Shown here piece by piece: positions 1 to 12,928 of a stretch of DNA of 64,000 bases. Position 1 is the stretch's first letter. The number at the start of each line of letters is the position of its first letter. The notes beneath the pieces were generated by a model. That model was not told the DNA's origin, searched no databases, and worked only from the letters and a program-made list of their open reading frames with translations. This DNA comes from Dermatemys mawii (lineage: Eukaryota; Chordata; Testudines; Dermatemydidae): NCBI GenBank assembly GCA_007922305.1, contig ML677348.1:19903327-19967326 (forward strand). The letters are read 5' to 3'. The position numbers and the translations under genes were made by a program.

Positions 1-757
1 TGCAAGGCTCACTGCAATTCCCATAGTTCGCCACCAGATGTCAGAATATATCTCATTCCTGACACTGCTTACATACAATAAATAAAGACTGCCAGAGATA
101 GATGAAAAAAAATCTCTGCATAAGAGGCCTTGGTGAGTATTTACTTTCTCACACCCAGCATGGCCATGGCATTGTTTTGTAGGCAGAATAGTGTAAGTGA
201 CAGAAAATGGTGCTGATTCATGCCTTAAAATTCCCTTCAAATGCTCTGTCTTGTTGGGCAAAACAGCTCTGGTTTTTCAAATATGTTAGCTTAACACAAC
301 TAAAAAGGTCCATTAATATGAAGGCTAACACATTTGTAAGGTTGCGGAGCACAAACCACAGCCATACCTGCTTCAAACATGTCAGTCTGCTTCTTAGCTA
401 AAGATGATGGAAAAGCCCTGTTAAATCAACAGAGCTAACACAACTGAAAATCACACCCTTGTTGCCAATGAAGACATACCCAAAGATGGACTACCTTACC
501 TCAGCTATATAGTACCATAGTTTACATGAAACAAAGGACAAATACCATGTATAGACAGACCCAAATGTGTGAACTAGATCGATCAAGACAAAGATTCTGT
601 CCAAATAAAGAATCATAGAACATATCCACTCTGTTCTTTTTGTAGTTGTTGTTTTTTAATTTTACCTCAGTAACCACCATACCTACAACAGGACACATGC
701 ATTAATAGGCTGCTAGGCTCAGAACACCATCAGTTACTAAAAAGGAAAGAAAGCAAA
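1..757. other. Intronic sequence, nothing recognised
   Basis: AT-rich single-copy-looking DNA inside presumed FNDC3A intron 2. No exon, repeat family or RNA gene was recognised. Confidence 0.4.
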
Positions 758-1367
758 TAGGGATATCAATTAATCACAGTTCACCCACGCGATTAACTCA
801 AAGAAATTAATCGTGATTAAAAATATTAATTGCGATTAATCCGTTTTAATTGCACTGTTAAATAATAGAATATTAATTGAAATTTATTAACTATTTTGGA
901 TGTTTTTCTACATTTTCATATATATTGTATTCTGTATTGTAATTAAATCAAAGTGTATATTATTTTTTATTACAAATATTTGCACTGTAATAATGATAAA
1001 CAAAAGAAATAGTATTTTTCAAGTCACCTCATACAAGTACTATAGTGCAAGCTTTCGCATGAAAGTGCAACTTACAAATGTAGATTTTTTTTTGTTACAT
1101 AAGCTGCACTCAAAAACAAAACAATGTAAAACTTCAGAGCTACAAGTCCACTCAGTCCCCTTTCTTGTTCAGCCAATCGTTAAGACAAACAAGTTTGTTT
1201 ATATTTTCAGGAGATAATACTATCCAGTTCTTGTTTACGGTGTCACTTTATTGTTTAATAGTGCAATTAATCACGATTAATTTTTTAAATAGTGTGATTA
1301 ATTGCAATTAATTTTTTTAATTGCGTGCTTAATCACGATTAATATTTTTAATAGCTCGGCATCCCTA
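758..1367. mobile_element. Long-TIR hAT copy A, internally deleted
   Basis: It begins TAGGGAT and ends ATCCCTA and is flanked by AAAGCAAA (750-757) and AAAGCAAC (1368-1375), a 7/8 match to an 8-bp target duplication. Both ends are full of ATTAATCG-type motifs. About 470 bp of left arm run directly into the right terminus, so the coding middle and most of the right arm are gone. The left portion matches the starts of the copies at 46883 and 57365. Confidence 0.8.
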
Positions 1368-4300
1368 AAAGCAACATAAGATTGGTGAAATCACAGGAAA
1401 GTATGTACACTTCAGTAGTTGGGGCTACTTTTTCTCAGATGCTCCTGGCATCCTGGTCACTTAAGGAAAAAATAGGATAAACTGCAATCACAGATCTTCT
1501 TTGTACACACTACTGTCTGTCAGTTAAAGAGGTGAAAAACCCTACTACTCAGAGGGCACTTTAGTGAGCAAGAAAAAATAAAATGCATAGCCGTTAGTAT
1601 GAAGCATCCAATACCCAAAGTTACTAATCCAGGCTTAGGTGGGTGGTAAGGAGAAAGGTAACAAGAGGAAAACAGATTGATGTCACTCCAGTTTTATGGC
1701 AGCATCACTCCATAGTTCAGACTGCACTGAAAGCAGGGATTAAACCTCTTTCTTGGGTTATTTTTAAAAATGCTAACCTTATCTAGTGAATCAAGCCTTT
1801 TTACTTCAGTAAAATATCTCCCCAATCCTTTGTCAGGATTAACTATTTAGCATAGGCTACAGTAAAACATATACATTTTCTCTTTTGCTCCCCAGAGTAC
1901 CCTGTATAATACGTTTATTTTACCCTTATTTTGTGATACGTTTATTTTAAAAAGGGCAGGGTTGAAATATGATGACCATAGTAAGGGCTAATATCTTAAG
2001 CCAACATAAATTTAAATATCAAGTGAACCAATTACGATTTAGCCAAATTTTGTTTTGTTTGGTATTCATAGCAACATCTTCAAAATCTTTTATAATGTAC
2101 AATAGGCTATGTATTTAAAATACAGACTCTCAGACAGAAAGTGATTATACGATAAGAACCTAAATATACAGACACTAGTATCTGCAGCTAAAAACTGCAA
2201 TAAAGTAGTTAGTATTGAACAGAGTAACAATTTTTAAAGGTAGCTTGGGCTTCTGAAGATAGTCTATATTATTGACTTCCAACCAGCAACATATCACTTT
2301 CAAAAATTATATCTTTATATTTACTGGGGCACAAGACAAAATGAAAACCCAAAAAACACGAAATAATTTTGAACTTGTATCAATTAAAGGGGACATCATC
2401 AAGGCTGTCAGATTCCTGATCTAACACAGCCCTCCAAAATCAAAGGATCATCAGCTCTTTGAAGAGAAATCTAATAGTTTGTGGCTACAGGCTCTAAGTC
2501 TGAGCAAACTAAACACATCACTACTCCTTTTTTCATGTCCTACAGTCTTGCTCATGACACAATTGTACATGTGAATAGCTGGCACAATCTCTGTTCTCTC
2601 CACAAATTAGCCTATGTCATCCCATGTCATCACATGAACAGCAAATCATGAAGAGCTGTACTTTAGTTTTGGTGGAAGAGGTATTTTCAAAGTAGAAATT
2701 AATTTTATATATGAGAGGGAGAGGGAGGGAATGAGTCAGTTTTGGGATGTTCAGACATGACATGCTCTTATAAAACTGGCTAAATTCATTCTTAGAAATT
2801 TTTAAGTTTTTGTTTTTAGGATTAAATTACACCTTGGGATGAATTTTTAAAGGCAAGTTATTAATCTGTAATGGAAAAGCTGATACATCTATCACTAGAA
2901 ACATAAATGGCACAGACACAACAATGTGATCTTTAATAGTAATGTGTAAACTCAAATTTTGGCTTCACTATAAAAATTACTGGAGTATGTGGTAGAATAG
3001 GTATAAGGTAATAACAAATTACAATATTTCTTACTAAAGGGAAGAAACTAGAAAATATTCTGTTTTATTACATTAACTTTGCTTATGACTGAAGTCACGG
3101 ACAATACTGTGAAGAAATATATTTTGATGTTACCTAGGTCTGTGGCATGAGATATTCAAATGACGGATACAGTAAGGTAGAGGTACAGCTACTGTTAATA
3201 GGACTGATTACAAATGGGAAAAAATCATTGTGCTGTTGAAAAGCAGAGCTCTCTCTTGTTTTTTTAAACAGGCTGACTAGCTGTAACTGCTAAAGGTAAT
3301 ATGGATCAAGTATATTTCTCTAGAGCTCTGAAAGCACAATTTAAAAAGGCCAGTCATGACCAAGGTCTGCAAAAGCAGAAACAACATTCCTCTCCTAGAT
3401 GTTTTACTGCAAAAGCAGAGATAAGGGCTACATTATTTTTTTAATATGACAGCCTCTATAATAAGTATTTCATAAATACAACTGCTGAGTAACTAGCAAA
3501 CAGTTGTCAACAGAAACAAAGATGATGGAAAACATTTTGTATTCAAATTGCATCATCTGTAAATGCACTAGTAAAACTGCAGCAATATAAAAATGGTATT
3601 CTGTACAGCTTTGTCTAAAAATGCCTCAAATGTAATCAGCTCAGCAATATTAATTAGAAGTATTTTAAGCAGACAGTGAAAATATAGATTAATTTTAAAA
3701 CAGTTTACAAATTAGAACAAAGCTATACCTAATGTGCTTAGTGATTTCAACTCTAAAGATTTTTAAAATGCTCCACTTATCTTGCCTAACGGGTGATACA
3801 GCCAAGTCCTCTATAAAATGCACATAATGCATCTTTAACAGTCTTGTCTGTGATAGATGAAATACACCCAGATTTGGCTTCTTTGTTTGATCTTGGGGAA
3901 AAAATATAATACAAACACCTCCTTGCAAAGCCATGGTTTACATTCATTGTTATCAGGGCACGTACATATAACAAATAATTTTTTCCCACTGTGAAAACCA
4001 GCTAACAGCTCCAGTCGAGATGTTAGTTACTGACATACTTAATCTAGTAAACCATTCAAAAGCCTTAGCACTTTCACTTACTGTGGCTCGCATCCTTTTA
4101 TTTCTCTCATTCAACTGGTGCTACCACACTGACAAAGGGTGAAGGAAGATTCATCAGTCACCAATCCGGATGTTCCAATCTGTTCCATTCACTAAAAACT
4201 GAGGTTATCTTCATTGACGTGCCAGACATTGGCCTCCCTCTATTTAACAGAGCAACCTACCCTAAACTCCATTCCTTACAGCATCTCTCTTTATCTCTTT

Positions 4301-5709
4301 CTTTAGCTGTGCATCCATAACACATGTAGAGGCAGGATGTTAAAGGTATGACCAATTATCAGTATAGTCAGCAATACCTACCTCAAGCCTTGCTTCCTAT
4401 CAAATTAACCAATGTACAGTAAGCTTCCTGCTGTACACGAATGTATCATGTCACCATAGCAACTAAATCAACAAATAGCTGCAGCAGCATCTGCTTCTGG
4501 ATCATATAACGTCAGTCAACAGAAGGTTAGGATTTAAGGGAGCAAAGCTTCCAAATATATTCCATTTTAGAGTCATATTTTTAATTTAGCCTTCTGATTC
4601 CAAGATAAACTCTGCTAACTGGGAATGCACCAACTTTTGGCTCTGTATCTGGATATATGATGCAGTGGGTGGCTTCAGTTTGCAAACAAATGAACAGAAA
4701 TAAAGCAGTTTAGTAGAGGATGAGCTTCATAGCAGAAAATAAATCACTATCCAGCTGCTGAGCTCCTCACATTAGTCTCATATGATCTATATTTTATATG
4801 CATAATATGTTAGTGTTTAATATTTTCTATTGTCATTTTTATTCCTCTGTCTCCTAATTTTTCTTGAAAATTTTTACTACTTATATATGTTTATTTTAAA
4901 TGCTATCATGTACAGAAACAGAGTTGCATATTTAAGAAATACAATCAGAGTGGAAAAAGATGGTGTCCCTCTTCCTCCTACAGCTCTTCCTGTATTTCTT
5001 CCCATTCAAGTCTTGATCTGCTAAATTCAAATTGGCCACTACTGGTTGCTGACAAGATCCTGTCTGTGTCACCTTTGATCTCTACGGTAACTTGGGTCCA
5101 CTGTCTCTCTGACCTATTTACGGACATTTGGTTGTGATGATATCCTGATGCAGTGTATTTGAACAAACTGACCCTACTAATAGCACATATACATGAAGCT
5201 GAATTTAAGATTTTTAACTCCAGGACTGTAATTACTGTGGGGGACAAAATGTCCTCAACAAGATGTCATAACCACCAGATATCTGGGACATGATAATATT
5301 AGATTCAGATATTCTGATAATTTCTAAGTTTGCTATATTTCAGGCAATATTTTAATTATTAATGCCCTCAAAGCTCACAAATATGTAATACATATTTATG
5401 TATGAGAAGACCAAGCCTACAATCAACTAAAACAAAACAAATAGCTTAGCAGTTATATAATGTCAAGAGTTAGAAATATGGTATGAATCACACACAATTT
5501 ATTTTTAAGCAAAAGTTGTTCAAGCCAAAAGCTTCGGTACACCATGACTACTATTTTTTTTTTCAAATGCTCAGTTTTAGGATTTAAAGTGTCTGGCTTT
5601 CCTTCCACATGCACAGAACTCTATTTAAAAGAAAATTATCAGGTCAAATTTGCCCCAAAGATCTTGGTTTAAAATATAAAAACACAAGGATAATTGTGTG
5701 GTCCAATAA
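1368..5709. other. Intronic sequence, no gene seen
   Basis: AT-rich intron 2 DNA. A short GA-rich run lies at about 2710-2730. The open frames at 3695-3989 and 4978-5247 match no family I know and lack splice or codon support. No repeat family was assigned. Confidence 0.4.
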
Positions 5710-5860
5710 ATACAAAGCTGGACTGAGAGTCAAGAGACCAAAATTCTATTGCCATCTCTGCCATTGACATGCTGTGTGATTTTGTGCATGTCACTTCACC
5801 TGTCTGTTTCACAATTTTCCTATCTGCAAAACTGAAATACTTATATTTGCATTTCTGTCT
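5710..5860 (+). repeat. MIR SINE
   Basis: The order of motifs is that of the MIR core: 'gactgagagtcaagagacc', then 'ttctattgccatctctgcc', then 'gctgtgtgattttgtgcatg', then 'tcacttcacctgtctg', then 'ctatctgcaaaactgaaat'. An ancient tRNA-derived SINE shared across amniotes; considerably diverged. Confidence 0.8.
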
Positions 5861-5914
5861 TCTGAAGTGTACTGATAAAATCACAACATACAACCTAAAT
5901 ATTATCTATCTGGA

Positions 5915-6050
5915 ACACAGGCATTGCCATACTAGATCATGTGAGTGGTCCATCTTATCCAGCAAAACCAATGGCCAGGACATTTCAGAGGAAGTTCTAA
6001 AAAATCCTGGAGAACACAGTTACAGGATAATCTCCTCTAAATAAAGCGGT
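5915..6050 (+). repeat. Interspersed repeat with 'gccatact' core
   Basis: The 'attgccatactagatcatg' and 'tggtccatcttatccagc' segments are related to those of the copy at 52661, where they read 'gccatactgggtcagatc' and 'tggtctatctagcccag'. I know this as an abundant turtle repeat but do not assign a superfamily. Confidence 0.6.
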
Positions 6051-6869
6051 GTATGAATCCCAAATGGCTAGGGGACTGACTTACATCTTGAAGCATGAGG
6101 CTTATTTCTGTTCCAAAACATAGGGTTTTTAAAACAGAAAAAAATATAAACATAAGACCAACAGAAGTGTTTCCATGATTTAAAAAAATATTTTAATAGA
6201 AATATTTTAAATAAGTAACTCTCCCTTTGCAGTATCTTCAGTCAAAGCACTGAGACATTCATACAAAAACAAAAAGCAAAAATAATAAAAAGTCGATTAA
6301 TTTTTAAATGTTCACTTTTGATCATTTAAGGTTTATAATGAAGGAATTGATTGGTTAAAAATGCATTTAACTTGTCTTTTAATGTAAATAAATGTTGCAC
6401 ATGGACACTGATAGCATAACAGAATCCTTAAGAAATGCTAATAATGATTTCAATGAAAAACTTTGACATTCTTATCAGCGTCAGGTTCTCTTTAAAAAGT
6501 TTTCTATTTTTAGAAAATTAAGTTCTTAGTCTTCAAACTTTCTATTCCTTCCATTTGCCCTCAACTTTTCCTCCATCTTTCTCCCCTAAAAACATTACTC
6601 TGTGTTTTAAAACTCAGAATGTGTGGTACAGGAAAAAGGAAAACAGTAAAAATATTAGTAAAAAATTGGGGAATAAAATTTATCACATTTGGAATAGTCT
6701 CTTCCAGGAAGTGGTAGATCCTTGAGACCTTTACAGTGAATCTTAACATAAAAGCAGTTGAAAATTTATTATAAGGCAGCTATTCCCAAATGAAACGACC
6801 AAACTGACTAGTCATATTTGCAACCTCTTGTTTCCAGCTGTTTCTACAGGTGTCCCTTTCACTATATTC

Positions 6870-7440
6870 ATTTGTGCTGACTGATGATCTCGCACTGGTT
6901 GAAGAGAAAATATTTACTGACTTGATTAGATCTGTCAGCTGCCTTTGATATCAATGGCAAGGTAATTACTGGGATACTTGCTGTCACTAGTGGGGTCGCT
7001 TGGGAGGTTCCCTTCATTTTTTTCCAGAAAATTGATTCTAAGCAATTGTTCTGCCACCTCAATAGCTCTCTCCTGCAGGATACCACATGATTCAACTTCA
7101 TTCCTGGTTCAGGACCTGATCACTGGAAGGGTCATCTCTCTGAGGGCCACAATGTCACAGCCTAAATCAGCTGAGGTGCTCAGGATTGAGTTCCCTCTAT
7201 TTGAACAAGAGGAGCTCCTAGAAGAGCTTTCTGCATGACAGTTCCTTGACTCTGGAATACACATTCCATCTTGGCCCTCCAAAGCCCAGATTTGTTAACC
7301 GTCTGGGCATACTGCCCAGCCCATCTTTTCTTGCAAACATTTTGTGAGGTTAGAAGCTTCATAGATGAAGGGGCTGAGACTAATGGATGATTCTGTGGGG
7401 TCCTGTGATATGGTTGTATAGAGGGTCTTGGATTTTATTT
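6870..7440 (+). repeat. LINE fragment with reverse-transcriptase motif A
   Basis: At about 6928 the plus strand encodes DLSAAFDIN, the RT motif A of L2/L3/CR1-type LINEs (DLSAAFDTVDH-like). Downstream reading is recognisable as decayed RT but broken by several stops and shifts. Too diverged to separate L2 from L3. Confidence 0.6.
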
Positions 7441-7560
7441 ATGTGAAAATATTCTCTGACTTAGAATTTGTGTAAAGAGAAATTTAAATGAAAAATTCAG
7501 ACTGGTAGATTTTAGAATTTTTAATATTTATAATTTAAGAGGTGTGGACGGACTCCAGAA

Positions 7561-7586
7561 AAAACAAACAAACAAATAAATAAATA
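7561..7586. repeat. Simple repeat (AAAC)n/(AAAT)n
   Basis: A run of AAAC units passes into a run of AAAT units. Confidence 0.9.
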
Positions 7587-7740
7587 GGAACCTGAATGTC
7601 TGTAAAAGGAGCTGAAAATGAGGTTGAGTCAGCCTATTACTTCAGTCAGAGGTTAAACTACATAAAACATAAGACTTTAAGAAGCTAAAATTAAGTAAAA
7701 AATTTCCTAACATTACTTTTCAATGTAAGTATTAGGCTAT

Positions 7741-8396
7741 GTTTTAGTCAGGGGTATTTTTAGCAAAAGTTATGGACAGGTCACGGGCAGTAAACAAAAA
7801 TTCACGACTTGTGACCTGTCCATGACTTGTACTATATACCCTGACTAAAACTTGGGTGCTCTGGGGCAGGGGTGTTGTGAATGCTGGGGTGGGGGTGATG
7901 TGCGGTGACATGCAGCCCGGGACCCTCACTGCTGCTGGTGATGGGGAGAGGCGGGCTGGCAGGCTCCCTACCCAGCTTCATGTGGCTCCTGGAAGTGGCT
8001 GGCATGTCTCCTAGGCGGACTCGCAGATGCAGGCAGAGGGGCTCTGTGCTCTGCCCCTTCGCTGAGTGCCCGTGCTACAGCTCCCATTGGCCAGAAACTG
8101 CAGCCAACGGGAGCTGCGGGAGGCGGTGCCTGCAGGTGGGGGCAGCGTGCAGAGCTACATGTCCATGCCTCCGCCTAGGAGCTGAGGAAGGGGTATGTTG
8201 CTGCTTCCAGGGAGCTCCCCCGAGGTAAGTGCCGCCCAGAGCCCTCACCCCCTCCCTCAGCCTTGAGCCTTCTCTCGCACCCAAAGTGGGGGGGAGGGGC
8301 ACAGTGCCCCAAGATTGCCCCAGCACAGAAATCCTGGAGGTCCCGGAAAGTCACAGAATCTGTGACTTCCATGACCTCCATAACAGACTCGCAGAC
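7741..8396. mobile_element. Foldback element, 5' hairpin plus GC-rich body
   Basis: The inverted arms at 7741-7784 and 7811-7851 share 'gttttagtcaggg' and 'atggacaggtcac'. A GC-rich body follows, ending in 'agtcacagaatctgtgactt' at about 8350. A second copy of the hairpin lies at 60663-60755. This is a nonautonomous DNA-transposon-like family with no coding capacity; the class is not certain. Confidence 0.55.
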
Positions 8397-8536
8397 TTAC
8401 TTGTAGTTGCTACAGTGACATTATGCAAATGTGAATTTCAATTACCACCAATGAAAATATTTATATTGGTTTGTCTGTGTATGGTAAAATCAATGTTAAC
8501 TGACATTTGCTAATAAAATCTCATCCTTCCTTGCCA

Positions 8537-8940
8537 TATTATTTGTATTATTGTAGCACCTAGGAGCCCTCATCATGGACCAGGACCCCATTGTGCTATG
8601 TGCTTTACTAACAGAACAGAAAGACACTGCCCCAAAGAGCTTGCAATCTAAAGAGACAAGGCAGACACTGGGTGAGGAAATGTTTAGAACACACAAAGTG
8701 ACTAAGATGATGGTGGCAAATGTCATGTTAGTTCCCTGGCTATTTTTTTTGTAGAGGAAAGTTTAGTTAGGAGGGGGATCACCTAAATGGAAAGAAAATG
8801 GAAGGGAAAAAGGTAAGGGGGACAGGGCAGGTGAGAAGAGGGTAAGGTGGACAGGTGTGGAATGAAGATGAGATAAAAGGATGGTGAGATAGGGTTGGAT
8901 CAAACAGCCAGGGCAGAGAAAGTCCAATAAAAACAACAAA
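8537..8940 (+). repeat. 'tagcacctaggagcc' repeat with purine-rich extension
   Basis: The head 'attgtagcacctaggagccc ... ggaccaggaccccattgtgc' matches the copy at 30491. Both are followed by a long purine-rich stretch (here about 8755-8930), suggesting the extension is part of the repeat. I recognise the head as common in turtles but do not assign a superfamily. Confidence 0.55.
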
Positions 8941-9461
8941 ATGTTCTCCAAACCAATGGTATGCTTGTGACTGTTTCTGCCCATACTGCCTGCAGACTCT
9001 GGCTTCCTCTTTTTAATGCACATGGTTGCGGGGACACTCTGCCTGAATCCAAGGTCCCCCAGAGTGTGTGCATGTTTGTGTGTGTGTGGGGGGGTGTCTC
9101 TTGCACAGTTCTGAGTCTAATGGGTGCTCCACCCCAGTGCAACAGTCCCTGCTTTAGATGCTTGTACCCCTACCAGCTGAAGACTATGGTATAATCCTTC
9201 ACTGATAGGAGAATGGTTTAGGAGACCTAGCAGATTTTTTCCATTTCTAACTTCTTTGAAAGACAAGAAGAAAAATAGCTAAGCAATGTTATTTTTAAAA
9301 CTGTTGATAATTCAAGAGTGCTATTTCACATGGCTGAAAAGAAACTTTAACAATACAATGTAATCATTATTTTTATGCATACAAAATCATCAATACGGTA
9401 GAAACAATATTTTTTATAAAAGGTGCAGTTTTTTAAATTTAAACCAGGTATTTTTGTATTT

Positions 9462-10565
9462 ACATAGAATCATAGAAGTGTAGGACTGGAATGGGCCTTG
9501 AGAAATCACCTAGCCCAGTCCCCTGTACTGGAGACAGGACTTCGTAATAACTAGATCATTCCTAACAGGCGTTTGTCTAATGTGTTTGTGTTCTTAAAAA
9601 TCTCCAATGACACAGATTTCACAACTTCCTTAGGCAATTTATTCCAATGCTTACCTATCCCTACAGTTAGGAAGTTTTTCCTAATGTCCAACCTAAACCT
9701 CCCTGGCTGCAATTTAAGTCCATTGCTTCTTGTCCAAACCTCAGAGGTTAATGAAAACAATTTTTCACTCTCCTTCTTGTAACAGCCTTTTATGTACTTG
9801 AAAACTGTTATGTCCCCCCTTAGTCTTGTCTTCTCCAAACTAAACAAACCCTATTTTTTCAATCTTCCTTGGTAGATTATGTTTTATAAACCTTAAATCA
9901 TTTTTGTTGCTCTTCTCTGGACGTTCCTCATCTTTCCTGAAATGTGGCACCCAGAACTGGACACAGTACTACAGCTGAGGCCTTATCAGAACAGAGTAGA
10001 GTGGAAGAATTACTTCTCATGTCTTGCTTACAACGCTCCTGCTAATACATCCCAGGATGACGTTTGGTTTTTTTTTTGCAACAGTGCTTCACTGTTAACT
10101 CAAATTTAGCTTGTGATCCACTATAACGCCCTGATCCCATTTTTGCAGTATTCCTCCTAGGCAGTCATTTCCCGTTTTATATATGTGCAACTGATTGTTC
10201 CTTCCTAAGTGGAACATTTTTCATTTGTCCTTATTGAATTTTATCCTAATTATTTCAGACCATTCTCCAGTTTGTCCAGATCATTTTGAAGTTTAATCCT
10301 AACCTCCAAAGCACTTCTAACCCCTGCCAGCTTGGTATCCTCCATGAATGTTATAAGTGTACTCTCTATGTCATTATCTAATTAACTGATGAAGATATTG
10401 AACGGAACTGGACCCAGAACTGATCCCTGCGAGACCCCACTTGATATGTCCTTCCTCCAGCTTGACTGTGAACCACTACTAAGTACTCTTTGGGAACAGT
10501 TTTCCAACCAGTTATGCATCCACCTTATAATAGCTCCATCTAAGTTATATTTCCCTAGCTACCAT
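9462..10565 (-). repeat. CR1 LINE, 3' region
   Basis: Begins 'catagaatcatag', the diagnostic CR1 3' end read in reverse, and continues through the well-known CR1 text ('aggaagtttttcctaatgtc', 'cacccagaactggacacagt'). About 1.1 kb, 5'-truncated, no open frame. The copy at 39806 is homologous over its full length. Confidence 0.9.
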
Positions 10566-10729
10566 TCTACTTTCTTTCCATGTTACATATTGCTAGCTCT
10601 TTAGTTTCTTCCCATTTTACTGTCTTAAATTGCTAGAGAGGATGTTTTGCATTAGGAAACTAATTAAAGAAACTAATTGTTAGTAGAGTCCCAGATTTTA
10701 CATGGAGGATTTTTTCCAAAGAAGTTTCA

Positions 10730-11060
10730 CACTTATAATGCTCATCTATGCTGGAAAAGGCAAGTTCATAGCCTCATTGTGGACCTCCCAGATCAGCCTC
10801 CACCTCACTGTTTTTGTGCTTGCCTACCACCCAGTCTTTATAGATTCCATCATCACATCTGAAGTCAGTAAATGACGGAGCCTTTGCTTTGGCAGCTCCA
10901 AAAGTGTGGAATTTGTTCCATCCTGAAATTTGGCTAATTTCATCTCTCTCCAGTTTCAGAGGTGTTTTAAAATTACTTCCACTGTTGCAGTGGTTCTATT
11001 GTTTTTGTTTACTTACCATGTTTATAAATTTGTTGAGGGTGAGGGTTTTTTTTTAATAAC
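10730..11060 (+). repeat. L2/L3-type LINE C-terminal fragment
   Basis: The plus strand reads AFALAAPKVWNLFHPEIW, the RaFsvaaPrlWNsLP-like block found at the end of L2/L3 ORF2, followed by a decayed F..LK stretch. Strongly diverged. Confidence 0.55.
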
Positions 11061-11079
11061 GAATGAGAAATTGTTTTGG

Positions 11080-11190
11080 GGTATATCTACACTTCAAGCT
11101 GGGCAGAGACATACTCACATTAGCTCTCATTCAGTTAGCATGCTAAAAATAGACTGGGCACAAGGAGTAGCTATATGTGCCTGGCTGAGA
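11080..11190 (+). repeat. MITE fragment with 'tatctacac' end
   Basis: 'ggggtatatctacacttcaa' followed by 'tagcatgctaaaaatag' resembles small turtle MITEs with 'gtctacac' termini. Only one end is clear. Confidence 0.4.
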
Positions 11191-11199
11191 AACTAGGCT

Positions 11200-12920
11200 A
11201 ATGGTTAGTGGTTCAAAGGGAGGCTTTAATGAGTGCCAAAATACAAGGTACCCAGTGAAGAGTAGGCTTCTCTCCTGGCAGGAAGATTCTTATTAGATCT
11301 TTCAAGAATCTGTATGTCAATGGGTGAGTGAAAACTGAGTAACTGGGTGCTAGGTGGACTCAAAGAATTGTTGCCAGGTGGACTCAAAGAATTGATGGAC
11401 AGGACAGTCATTTTGAGGGAAAGAAGATATTTCCCGTATTTTGGACTATTTGTTGAGGAGGAGATATGTTTCGGCTGTGTCCAGATGAAAAACCCTTCCA
11501 TTTGGCTGAACAGTGGACTCTTTTATGCTGGATAGTCTGCATAGCTTCAGAGCAGGAACACCTAAGTTTTCTTAGATTTTTTGTTCCAAACTGAGTCAGA
11601 AAGAGGAATATTAAGATTTGGACTAAAGTGTGCTCCATTTTGCTTGAGAGAGGCCCTTTGGAGACAGAGAATTAGGGGACTGGGGTTTCCAAGGGCAGTG
11701 CTAAGCCCCAGAAGATCTGAAAGCTGTGGTCTTCGTTTCTACAATAACAAGAATTATGAAGCCTAATGTAGAATAAAGATGAATATGAAAGCAAGGCAAG
11801 TTATGGTTATATTTATGAGCATACAACAAAATGTTTCCTCCATCTACAGAAAAGTTTCATAATATACTAGAGGTTGTTTAGATTTGCTTTACAGTATCTT
11901 TCAAACAGATTAAAGGGAAAAGAAAGAGGGGCCTAATGTCCAATTATGTATTTTACTTTGTCTTTACTATCACGAATTAATAAATTACTTTATGACCAAA
12001 TTAATATAGCTCCTTCTATCCCTTGTATATGAACTACCATCACCAAAACTTCAATATCTAAAGCTAGTTTTACAGAACTTGTTACTTTCCAAAACGGAGA
12101 GTGCACAAGTAACACTAATTAATTTAAAAAAATAAAAGTATTGCAGATGATATACTGAAAAGACATATACACACTTTAGATCATAATTAAAATAAAATTT
12201 AAATTCACTAAATCAAAATCTTTCCAAAAAAAAAAGTGCAATAATTTCTATCTACCATACACGTTTAATATGCTCCCATCACTGCAATAGCTAGGAGACA
12301 ACTTCAGTCTCCTCTCAATTTTCCTGAAGCCAAACAGTAGCAAGTCTCCCTCTTCACGGGAAATAATGGCAAAGCCTTCATCTATCAATTTAAACAGATT
12401 AACAATATATTTGCACCTTACTCAATACACAGTAGAAAATTCTAACCTCAGCTGTCAAAACTTTTGGATAGCTAAAATAAAACTCTCCCGCTGTTAATCA
12501 AGGTACCTTTCTGGGAACTACAAGCTATCCTTGTAGCTCCAAAACTCCCTTCTTCTTAGCAACTCTTAATAGTTATCCAGAATATCACAGTGAACAAATA
12601 TGCCTCCCAAATATATGAATTATTTTTTAACAGGAGATGCCAAACATAATTTAGGCAAAGCAATTTTCATTTAGGTAAGCATCAGAGTTTTATAAATCAG
12701 CATTTAATACACAAAAAAGAATCACATCACCAGCTTTTATTCTTTGGACATCGAAGGTCCCATCTGTACCGCAACTACAATGCATTGGGAGATGTGCTTA
12801 CGCTGAAGCATAGTTCTGTTTTGTGGTGTAGATGGAAGACTATACCTGAAATATGCTAAGACTTAGGACAATTTCACTGCTTCATCAGTGCTGTGACTAG
12901 ACTCTTTGACATGGCTGTAC
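11200..12920. other. Intronic sequence, nothing recognised
   Basis: AT-rich intron 2 DNA with a pair of similar 'tggactcaaagaattg' units at about 11353 and 11380. No gene or repeat family assigned. Confidence 0.35.
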
Positions 12921-12928
12921 CTGTAGAG

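Noticed and set aside
4978..5247. 89-codon open frame on minus as an FNDC3A exon
   Set aside because: No resemblance to FNDC3A or fibronectin type III sequence and no convincing splice sites.
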